DNA from: Branchiostoma floridae
Lineage: Eukaryota; Chordata; Leptocardii; Amphioxiformes; Branchiostomatidae
Assembly: GCF_000003815.2 (NCBI RefSeq)
Contig: NC_049990.1
Span: 18,729,248 to 18,793,247, forward strand
Length of the DNA: 64,000 nucleotides
Direction of reading: 5' to 3'
In this document: in pieces, positions 54,703 to 64,000 of the stretch
Layout of the letters: each line of letters opens with the position of its first letter
Position numbering within the stretch: the stretch's first letter is position 1
Translations under genes and position numbers: made by a program
Notes under the pieces: model-generated
Seen by the model: only the letters and a program-made list of their open reading frames with translations
Told to the model about the DNA's origin: nothing
Database searches by the model: none

Positions 54703-56909
54703 ATGATGTTGAATGGCATAGCTGTTGTCGTTGTGTGTGTATCATTGGTGGTGGGCGTGAGTTCGGTAGTACCCGTATCTGACATAGAGAACTGCCGCTA
54801 CACTGGAGCAGACGGGAATGTGTATGATCTCTCTCCGCTCATAGCAAAGTGAGTACTACATTTCATGCTGTCTATTTCCACCCAATATCAAACAGGAATA
54901 CCTGTCAAACATTACCTCATTGCTGATTATAACAAGAATAAGCAGCATAACAAGAAACAACGTACCTTGTACCCTTTATCTTAACAAGTAACGTAACATT
55001 TTTAGAAACCATTACCTCCATGAATAATATTGATGGATGTTTTGTTTTGGATGTGTTTGTGTGTCTCTGTGTATGTCCATGTGCTTTTGTTTCCGGATAT
55101 TTATGGTCAGCATAATTTCAGAACCTCAGGTATATTTGGTATGTGGGTAGGGTTGGGAAGACGAAGGTCAAGGTCGATTTTGCCCCCCCCCTCCTTGTCT
55201 ACTGCTTGCCTGATTTTAATATGACCCGCTCTACATTGCGGCACCTAGCGGTGAGGGGAAATTCTAATTATAGCTTCGGACAGTGGACTTTGAGTTACAC
55301 AGACTATTCTATTGCCTATGACTGATAACTATGTATGACTAATTGGGAATCTTAATTCTACAACTAAATGTTCATTGAACAACTATCCAGGCTCTTTAGA
55401 CACGGACAACTTTAATGTGGACCATTCATTTACAGATACATGCATGTATATGTATAACGTTATATATATATATACATAGATCTGTACACAGATCTGTTTT
55501 GTTAGATATTGGTGGTCATTCTGACACATACTATCCACAGGAATGGTGCGTATGTATTTGATACCCGGTCCTACAATATCAACGGCTACAACATCCTGTC
55601 CCCCGAGGAGAGCGGCCTGACCGAGTCTAAGTACACCTACCACCTGCAGATCTGCCGGAACGTCACCAACCCGCCGCAGGGCTGTAAGGGCAGCTCGCCG
55701 ATCTTCAGGGTAAGGCGTTGAAACGAACCGAGATGAGTTTTTGAGTAAAAATTGGTGGACTAGTTTTGGGCTCCGTCTGTGTGTGTCACACTGTGTGCGC
55801 GTGTTTGTGTGTGTTTGAGTGTGTGTGTCGTGTGTATGTGTGCGTGTTTGAAATGATCTTGAATGTGTGTTATGTGTGCGTGTTTGAGTATGTGTGCGTG
55901 TTTTAGTATGTGTGTGTATGTGCGCGTTTGAGCGTATGTGTGCGTGTTTATGTATGCGTATTTGAGAGTGTGTGTTTGTGTAATAAGTGTGCGTTTGTGT
56001 GTGTATCCTCTTGATTAGATTATCATGGTATTGGAATGTTGGTAGATGTTATGGACATGAAGGTCAAGAATAATTTTTTGGCCTCCTGGTGAATGACCTT
56101 GGTACTGCAGACAATGCGCTAATCTGTCATCACTGGCCAAACGTTAAATGGGCAAAGGTGCACGTTCAAAGTGTAATGTTGGGCCATTTTGTGTTCCATA
56201 AGAAGTGGACTTTATGCTTTATAGAGATCAAAAGATAATGTTTTTTCCCTCACCAGGTCGATATTGGTCTACACTGTGCCTCCCTTGGGAACATTGATGC
56301 CGCCATATTTGAGATCAACCCACTGCCGAGGAACGACGGTGAGTACTGCAGCGAAGTGCAATTCCGCTGTACCTCAATAGGCGGCCTTGTTGCTTTCTAC
56401 ACATCGAATGAGCCAGTGACATCAACTATCATCTTACGTATATCTGACACCTATTATTACTACAATCTGTTGCTGATCCTTTTTCGTAGAAATTTACAAA
56501 ATGTAATATTACATGTAAAGCTAGTTCACGATTTTTCGCACGGGTAACCTATATCCGTTGCTTTTGAAGACAAGGTATTTAGGGATATAAAGTTGTTGGA
56601 TCATGTGTATTTTGTAAATGATGAAGCATCCGTCTGTCCACGTTTTTTTTACATACAATGGATATAGGTTACCCCGCGGATAAAGATGAACTAGCGTCAT
56701 GCTAAGACCTTCACGTTCTATCTCTCCCAGGTGTGCACCTGCTGTATTACCATGGCGACCTGGTTGACGGAAGTCGTCTGCAGCGGTACCACTCCTCCAT
56801 CTACTTCGTGTGTAACAACAGGACGGAAATCGGGCCTCTGTTCGAGCATCAGACAGACTTCTATCAGAGTCACTTCGTCTTCCAGACCATACATGCTTGC
56901 AGGCCATAA
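54703..56909 (+). CDS. Secreted MRH-like protein 2, paralog of the 40700 gene
   Basis: Four exons: 54703-54848, 55541-55709, 56257-56338 and 56731-56909. The phases (2, 0, 1) are the same as in the paralog; length is 191 residues. The signal peptide is IAVVVVCVSLVVGVSS. The mature part has NCRYTGADGNVYDLSPL, YNINGYNILSP, YTYHLQICRNVT, LGNIDAAIFE, GVHLLYYHGDL, SIYFVCNNRTE, FEHQTDFYQSHF and HACRP. E and Y near the end are kept, but the Cys just before that Tyr (present in paralog 1) is Phe here. The start could be either of two adjacent ATG codons; I took the first. No membrane segment is seen. Function is inferred from the fold only. Confidence 0.78.
55020..55330 (+). repeat. Dispersed repeat with TTTGGTATGTGGGTAGG
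   Basis: In intron 1 of MRH-like gene 2. The phrase ATATTTGGTATGTGGGTAGG, then AAGACGAAGGTCAAGGTCGA, matches segments at about 2437-2458, 2890-2907 and, reversed, 61615-61730. Confidence 0.65.
55775..56012 (+). repeat. GT-rich irregular microsatellite
   Basis: Alternating GTGTGT, GTGCGTGTTTGA and GTATGTGTGC units over about 235 bp in intron 2 of MRH-like gene 2. Confidence 0.9.
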
Positions 56910-59468
56910 ACACACGTAATTATAACACTGTACGTGTTATAATTACGTGACAAGGAAGTCTTGGTTTTGAAACCTTTTTTTTTTAATTTTTTTTTAAGCT
57001 CTCTCGCTACTGTAACTGTTTTTATTGCAAATTTATGTTTGCTTTTTAACGTATGTCAAATTTGCTCTCTAGTATAGTTCTCACTACTAGTAAGCCTACA
57101 TTTCCAAACAGGGGCCCGGCCGGGCAGCTTTTTGGGACCGAAAAGTATGATATAAAAGGCAGTAAACTACATAAGACGTAAAGAAAATAGTTACGTGGGC
57201 ATTACTTGTGTTTACTTTTACGTACACATTTTCTATTTTTCGTTTCCACAAACAGCCTAGTCTGGTCACCCGTTTGGTAATGTGACGTAAGCCTAGCTGC
57301 AGTAGAATACCGTATAACCAGGTCCCGGACGGGCTGTTTTCGATCTAGCCGGGCTGTAGGGTATCCGCAGGTGATTCAATTTGCAGCCTCTAAACAATGG
57401 TTCCCTATACAAAAAAGAGGAGAAAGCAACTGTTAATAACTCAACTTTCTGACGTTACTGGCACACAAACATACCCTCATATGAAAGCCCGACATCTCAG
57501 CTATCCGACAAACCACATTTCGGCATGAATCTAACGGTGAAAACTTCCGGGAAACTGAAAGATTGACCCATGACCTCAAAACCGCACCACAACCCAGTGA
57601 GGAGGCCATGTGCTAGGACAAAAAAGTCCCAACTTTATACCCCCTAAAAACCACACAAACTCAGCTTTTTGGCCCTAATCACAAAGTAGAAACCCTCCCC
57701 TGTCACACCCACCTCAAAACTGCCAGGATTTCTACCCATTTGACCAGGAAAAAAATCTTGAAGTTTTAGGCCCTGAACTATATCAATTTGCATGGCGGAT
57801 CCCCTGTATTTGTTGTGGTCGGTAGATACTATACTAAGGATCCACTTTCATCTTCACCACTCAAATAAAACTTAACCCACAAAACTTTTTTCACATGTAG
57901 ATCTATGGACACAAGATACAGGAACAGTTTCTTTATTGCCTTTTTCAACGAATGTCAATTTACAAGGAAATAACACTGAGCCATTGGTCAAGATCAGGAA
58001 TATGGACCTGCCATGGACCAATAAAAATTGAGGACACAATTTAAGTATCATTGATAAGCGATTAATCTACATTACAAGAATGTACAATTATTTAGCCTTT
58101 TAAATTCAATGTTGGTAACTATGTAGAATTATTGCTTTCACAGACTTTCTTCAAGAGTAATATCTTGTACATGAAGACAGAAATGAAGTCAGACCATCAG
58201 GATTTTTTCATAACATAGTTAATATACATTCCTTCAACACAATCGTCTTTGGAAAATAACTGATTCGATATAACCACTTTCATTTTCCATGATAGAGAAA
58301 AAAAAATGTTTTTACTGGTGTGTCCTTCTTATTTCTTCTTCTGTCAGGAGCCAATCAGAACTTAGAACTGCCGTGAACCAATCAGAGCTTAGAACTGCCA
58401 TGAGCCAATCAGAATATAGAACTGCATCAGCATATCAGCTGTATGAATTTGAACAATTACACGTTTAACCTGCATTTTTTACTTGCAAACAATACTATAG
58501 GGCAAGCCTAATAGTATATCATAATGTCTGTGCAAGTACATGTAGCTTGCCAAGTAGTTTGACAAAAGGCATTGGCACGAAAACGTTGCCTTTCTAAGAT
58601 GACTTTCGGTGGCTACGGAAAGTAAGTTCTTGAGACTGTGTATGCAATTAGCCCTCGGGCATGATTTTGCAAATAAACAATCGTTATCCAGTACACATGG
58701 CAAGTTTTCCAGTGGTCACATGGCCTCGTAGAGATCATCATGATATAAATATGAAATAAATATGATCACTGCTTGTGCAGGGAAAAGCCCACAATAAGAA
58801 TCAGCAACAAAATCTGAGAAAATAAAAAAAATTGCTGTGTTTAACATTTTCAAACATAAACATAGCCTTAGCCAGACGGTGGATAAAATCGTATAATATT
58901 CTCTACCGTGCATGTACAAAATGTACTTATACATGTGCATGTAGTTTTAATACTGCAATTAGTCTACATGTAAATCATTGACCTAACTGAAAACCATGTC
59001 TAGGACTAATCTTGGGAAGCAGTAATAAATTTTTCAGTTTCAACCTTACGGAATCATTGTCGACGTCGCGGCTAAGGACCTCAATCTGACCAACATTTAT
59101 TACGATCATCATAATTTGTCAGCCATTTTACTTTCTTTACTCATAATGTACAGTCAAGTGTGCACCTGTACCTAAAACAGCAACGGCTGTTATAATAAAA
59201 ACAGTTACACAACATATAATTACAGATAACCTCTTATCTAGAGGGCAAATTTGACCTGTTCAATGCAAAAATGGAACCTACATTACATGTATGTCAGGAC
59301 ATACAGTTTGGAACAATGGCATTATTAGTTAATAATAACAATTATGATAATTAAATACAGTTAATATACAAGTGCTGAACACATCATGGTCTTGGTTCCT
59401 ATTCTTTAATGTACATGTAGGTTAAAACTACTCCCGTACAGTATTATTGCATTGTTGTTGTTGACTGA
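56910..59468. other. Intergenic DNA between MRH-like gene 2 and UXS1
   Basis: The stop of the plus-strand gene and the stop of minus-strand UXS1 face each other. It starts with a small palindrome just after the stop (ACGTAATTATAACAC / GTGTTATAATTACGT, about 56913-56948) that could serve as an end signal or MITE remnant. A GC-rich repeat lies at 57105-57370. No supported exon is seen. The right part (about 57900-59468) is AT-rich and likely holds the UXS1 3' UTR. Confidence 0.45.
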
Positions 59469-62400
59469 TCATACAAGCTTGTCGTCGGGTCTGAGGATCA
59501 TTTTCTGGTTGTGTGAAGACTGGAAGAGTTCCTGACGGAAGTACTCGATGGTCCTGTTTAGACCCTCTATCATTGGAACCTGGAATCATGAAAAATAGAA
59601 TTGTGTTATAAACATGTGGAGAACAAAACCGACAATTTCAAGCCTTGATCTGATTTTTGACTTGGTTCATTTATAAATACACGCAATAAAAATAAAAGGT
59701 CCAAATACACTGTTACGTAACTTGCTGGGGGAGGAACAAAACCAAGATGACTTGAATGTGTTACATCCTCCCCCTTTTAACTTGAAAATACACAGTAACA
59801 GATTGTCATCTTCTTCCTTGCCACAAGTTTAGTAATCAAATAAATAATAGTTGATTAATTGGTTCAGAAATAAATAGTTCAATAGTTCATTCATTGTCAT
59901 CAAACACAAGGTTTACACAACTTAAAAATGCCAGCACATATTAAGGCTGGGTACCAACCTCTGTAGTAACCAGAGTTTTTTTTGCTTGACCCAGCAGTTA
60001 CCATGGAAGATAGTACCCAGGCTACCAGAACTTTTAGAAGCTGCGTAATATTCTGAAAGACTTTAAATCATCAGATTCTGTATAACATGCAGTTAGAAAA
60101 TTCAAACCAAAATTTATCCTTAAAAAAAATACAGCAGTAGTACCTTTGGTTGCCACCCCATGCCCATAGCTTTTGTGATGTCAGGTTTTCTCCGCTGGGG
60201 GTCGTCTTCCTGCTCCTTTACATGTACAATATCACTTTTGCAACCTGAGAAAAAATACCAGCAAATTCAGCAGGAGTTACATGTACACTGCAATCTACAT
60301 AACAGGTTTATTTTCACCTTTGTCGGGTTGGTTGTTGTGTTAATCTTTACAAACAACATGAGAGAAATAACTAAATTGTCTTTTATTAATTGGTCCCTGT
60401 TGTTACATGTGCAATGCTTCAAAGAAATAGAAAGAAAAGCCATGAAGTGGGGAATACAATGTACATACATTATATTCTAGACTATCATATTTACTGAATG
60501 CATGCACAATAATGTACTAGTCTTTACATGTACATGTATAAATGGTACTAAAACAAGAACACTGACCAAGTTGAAACAATCAACCAACTCACCAACCAAG
60601 TTCTTGATTATTGTTGCAAACTCCAATATGGAGTGTTCTTCTGGGTTACCCTGTAATGAAAATAGAAATAAACATACATGACTATTGTACATGTTACTGT
60701 CCCTAAAATGGGCAGTTTCTATTGAGCATCATATTCTTATATCTTGACTTTCCACATAAAAAGTACATCATAATTTAAACTTTTGGAGTACTTGACATTC
60801 ATTGTCCATTTTCTTAATTCTGTCAACAAGACACATAATTATACGCTATTTTGTGAGGTAAGTTGTACACGACTACATACAAGTCTAGTACAATAATTGC
60901 ATCAAATGCCTACTTCTCAAACAAAGAAAAGTAGAGAAGAGTTACCAGATTGACAGGTGTGGAAATGTTACTGTTCATCAGCATCACCAACCCATTCACC
61001 AGGTCACTGGGAGGGGACATAGAAAAGTGGAACATTGAGAACTACATTGTACATACAGTTGTGCACCTCTACATGTACCTTCAACCACAAACAAACAAAC
61101 AGACCAAAAAAAAAAACGAGTGAAAAGGGTTTACTGGTTACTCGTATAAAGGAGCTTTAAGCATACACAGAATGGTACATTAAGGGTGCTTATGAGAGCC
61201 AAGTTCACACAGGACAATCACTAATGCAGAGTCAATGTACATGTAACATAACTGAACTAAACATCACCTACAGTGTAGCATTATGCTTTGTATCTTACGG
61301 GCCTAACAAACTACATGTAAAGTTAGGATCAAATTAACAGTAGTTTCCAACGATGCCAGTGATAGAAGTAAATATTGTTCATCAACTTTCAGGAAAAACA
61401 ACCTCTTCAGACCCAACTGGCATATTGGGAAACTGAATGTTACCTAGTAGTTTATTTTCTATCAAAGATCTATCCTTTTACATTATCCAACACTCACCTG
61501 ACATATTGGAATGATCTTGTCTGCTTCCCTGCCCCAAAAACCTGTATGAATGGACCAATAGATTAGAAAGGTTGTATTTTCATTACAGTACACAGAATCA
61601 ACTACTATAGTAGTAGGTCACACTCCAAGGTCTCATAATCATCTTGACCATTGTCTTCCCAACACCTACCCACATACCAAGTATCATTACAATCCATGGC
61701 AAAGTTCCTAAGCAATGCTGACCACAAATATCTGAAAGTACAGACAAATACACACGGTCACGCACGCACACACGCATGCACGCACACACAAACACACACA
61801 GACACAACAATACATCCATTTTTCATGGAGGTAACAAGTGTTACATCAAAATTTCTCTTTAAACCTTTATATTTCAAAACTTCCTCTAACAATGTGTATT
61901 TACTAAAAATAAAAGTAATTATAATTGTATACTAACTGTGATTGGCTGGTCCTGCAGCGACTGTAAGATGAAGTTACTGACGACCCTGCCGTCACTCATG
62001 TGCATCCTGGGACCAAAGGTGTTGAATATTCTGGCCACCCTGACCTGAACATGCTCCTGAAAAATGTTGCATCATCCTTAGAAATAGATCTCTAGGACAT
62101 GATGTTGTTGGAAAAATGAAAAATGTTTTTACATTTTTTTGTATTGTTCACCCTCCCCCTTCTACTGCAATAATTATTGTTTTTTTTATTATACAGCACA
62201 ATTGATGCTCTGACTCTGCATTACCTCTTGATACACTTTCTTTTATGAACTTGAAAATGATTCTCATTCCTTAGTGCTAATTCACAATCATCTTGATTCT
62301 ACATTGATGAAGGTTTGACATCCAGGTAGTAAGATGCACCTGCAAATAGCAATTACTCAAGCAACTGGACATGATTTTGGAAACGGTCGACAGGCATTTC

Positions 62401-63939
62401 GGATAACATCCTTTATCTTTCGTCAGTGACACTGAAGAGATCTAGTTGAAGTGCTAGCTATGANNNNNNNNNNNNNNNNNNNNNNNNNNNNNNNNNNNNN
62501 NNNNNNNNNNNNNNNNNNNNNNNNNNNNNNNNNNNNNNNNNNNNNNNNNNNNNNNNNNNNNNNNNNNNNNNNNNNNNNNNNNNNNNNNNNNNNNNNNNNN
62601 NNNNNNNNNNNNNNNNNNNNNNNNNNNNNNNNNNNNNNNNNNNNNNNNNNNNNNNNNNNNNNNNNNNNNNNNNNNNNNNNNNNNNNNNNNNNNNNNNNNN
62701 NNNNNNNNNNNNNNNNNNNNNNNNNNNNNNNNNNNNNNNNNNNNNNNNNNNNNNNNNNNNNNNNNNNNNNNNNNNNNNNNNNNNNNNNNNNNNNNNNNNN
62801 NNNNNNNNNNNNNNNNNNNNNNNNNNNNNNNNNNNNNNNNNNNNNNNNNNNNNNNNNNNNNNNNNNNNNNNNNNNNNNNNNNNNNNNNNNNNNNNNNNNN
62901 NNNNNNNNNNNNNNNNNNNNNNNNNNNNNNNNNNNNNNNNNNNNNNNNNNNNNNNNNNNNNNNNNNNNNNNNNNNNNNNNNNNNNNNNNNNNNNNNNNNN
63001 NNNNNNNNNNNNNNNNNNNNNNNNNNNNNNNNNNNNNNNNNNNNNNNNNNNNNNNNNNNNNNNNNNNNNNNNNNNNNNNNNNNNNNNNNNNNNNNNNNNN
63101 NNNNNNNNNNNNNNNNNNNNNNNNNNNNNNNNNNNNNNNNNNNNNNNNNNNNNNNNNNNNNNNNNNNNNNNNNNNNNNNNNNNNNNNNNNNNNNNNNNNN
63201 NNNNNNNNNNNNNNNNNNNNNNNNNNNNNNNNNNNNNNNNNNNNNNNNNNNNNNNNNNNNNNNNNNNNNNNNNNNNNNNNNNNNNNNNNNNNNNNNNNNN
63301 NNNNNNNNNNNNNNNNNNNNNNNNNNNNNNNNNNNNNNNNNNNNNNNNNNNNNNNNNNNNNNNNNNNNNNNNNNNNNNNNNNNNNNNNNNNNATTACGAA
63401 AAAGGCATGACCCCTATTCCCTCGGAACCAAATTACAGAGTTTCCTTCCAGGGCATCAGGGGTCATACCTCCTCGTATTTTAGAGCTCGGCGACAACTCG
63501 GCCGAGCTAAATTCTTGATTTGTAAAGGGGGCTTAAGGACTGCAAGCAATGCAACGAGGATTGAACCACGGGTTCTTGTTCCAGAGGTAGACCACTAGCC
63601 GCTGGACTGTGTACGCTACACAGTAGACATTGGATTTTTGAACATCACATACATTCACATGTACACTGTAACTAACAATAACCCAAGAAATTGAGCAAAA
63701 AACAAATATATTGAATGAAAAGAACACAGACATGAATCATATTACAATGTATAATGTAAAGCCATCTGCTTACATTTTACATCACAAAAAGTCATCTTGA
63801 CCGCTTTCCAAGATGAATGCTTGTGTGTTGACTACATTGGTGTGATGGTACATACATGTAAGACCTTTGACCTACCAGGATACGTTTCCTGTCCTTCTCC
63901 ATGAGGAACTTGACCTTGGGGTACTTGGAATCTTCCGAG
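59469..63939 (-). CDS. UXS1: UDP-glucuronate decarboxylase (UDP-xylose synthase), partial
   Basis: Seven minus-strand exons with agreeing phases, in protein order: 63876-63939, 61937-62056, 61498-61541, 60946-61006, 60593-60650, 60144-60244 and 59469-59579. They read [110 protein letters not shown] and [15 protein letters not shown], closely matching human UXS1. The enzyme converts UDP-glucuronate to UDP-xylose in the ER/Golgi with bound NAD, feeding proteoglycan linker synthesis. The central part (NAD-binding GxxGxxG and the YxxxK catalytic residues, about 120-150 residues) is missing and should lie in the N gap (62464-63392) or nearby. The 5' exons lie beyond the window. Confidence 0.96.
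59946..60021. mobile_element. Small fold-back element
   Basis: GGCTGGGTACCAACCTCTG faces CATGGAAGATAGTACCCAGG across a short core in the last UXS1 intron. Confidence 0.5.
61615..61815 (-). repeat. Dispersed TTGGTATGTGGGTAGG repeat plus CA-rich tract
   Basis: The reversed form of the repeat at 55020, followed by a CACACG/CA-rich stretch (about 61748-61805). It lies in a UXS1 intron. Confidence 0.65.
62347..62460 (+). repeat. Dispersed ACTCAAGCAACTGG repeat next to the gap
   Basis: GCAATTACTCAAGCAACTGG then GATTTTGGAAACGGTC and TTTCGTCAGTGACACTGA match the reverse of the copy at 19660-19760. Assembly breaks 3 bases after it, which suggests the repeat caused the gap. Confidence 0.8.
62464..63392. 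other. Assembly gap (N)
   Basis: 929 undetermined bases. The two longest frames reported across it are N only. The size may be an estimate. It falls where UXS1 should have its catalytic exons. Confidence 0.99.
63537..63612 (-). mobile_element. tRNA-like SINE head
   Basis: On the minus strand: CCAGCGGCTAGTGGTCTACC (box A-like), then GTGGTTCAATCCTCGTTGC (box B-like, GGTTCAATCC). No clean acceptor stem, so it is a SINE head rather than a tRNA gene. Confidence 0.6.
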
Positions 63940-64000
63940 CTGCAGGGGAACAGGACAAGGTCAACAAAGGTCACATCAATCAAACTAAACAGGGATAGCA

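Noticed and set aside
62423-63496. Long reading frames of 319 and 357 codons over the gap
   Set aside because: They consist almost wholly of N.
63537-63612. Functional tRNA gene
   Set aside because: Box A and B are present but acceptor and anticodon stems do not pair well; it fits a SINE head.

Overview
This is animal nuclear DNA. Genes are split into many short exons with GT..AG introns, coding strands are mixed, and introns are full of fold-back elements, tRNA-derived SINEs and diverged transposons. The gene content and the style of the repeats fit a cephalochordate (amphioxus, Branchiostoma) best. That is inference: a polycystin-1-like giant gene with lectin modules, a TRIM gene and an ordinary UXS1 gene are all expected there, but nothing in the sequence alone proves the species.

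Layout. (1) 292-39236, plus strand: one very large polycystin-1-like gene whose 5' end lies before the window. I could chain about 44 exons with consistent splice phases, giving about 4,830 residues in the window. The order is F5/8C end, fucolectin-like, laminin-G/pentraxin-like, F5/8C-like, WSC, 19 PKD-type repeats (WSC and all PKD repeats in a single 6.2-kb exon), REJ, GAIN/GPS, TM1, PLAT, then ten more membrane segments with the polycystin extracellular domain and a pore-like segment, and an acidic cytosolic tail. (2) 40700-42666 and 54703-56909, plus strand: two paralogous four-exon genes for small secreted proteins resembling the mannose-6-phosphate-receptor-homology fold, with identical intron phases. 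(3) Between them: a decayed non-LTR retrotransposon, a 3.1-kb array of about 15 copies of a 204-bp satellite, an unrecognised decayed coding-like stretch, and a TRIM gene (49442-51973) encoding RING, two B-boxes, coiled coil and three tandem MATH domains of the USP7 type. (4) 59469-63939, minus strand: UXS1 (UDP-glucuronate decarboxylase), seven exons seen, the central Rossmann-fold exons hidden by or lost near an N-filled assembly gap (62464-63392).

Mobile and repeated DNA includes a deleted mariner copy (23060-23642), two piggyBac-like MITEs, several hairpin MITEs, three tRNA-derived SINE fragments, and a striking near-perfect 156-bp inverted repeat (54022-54412).

The genes do not form an operon or a shared pathway. 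The polycystin would act at a membrane (often ciliary or sperm) as a receptor/channel subunit, the MRH-like proteins in the secretory pathway, the TRIM protein as a cytosolic E3 ligase, and UXS1 in the Golgi/ER making UDP-xylose. The most unusual items are the RING-B-box-MATHx3 architecture with USP7-like MATH domains, the lectin-rich N-terminus and A/B-alternating PKD repeats of the polycystin, the homogenised 204-bp array, and the long fold-back.
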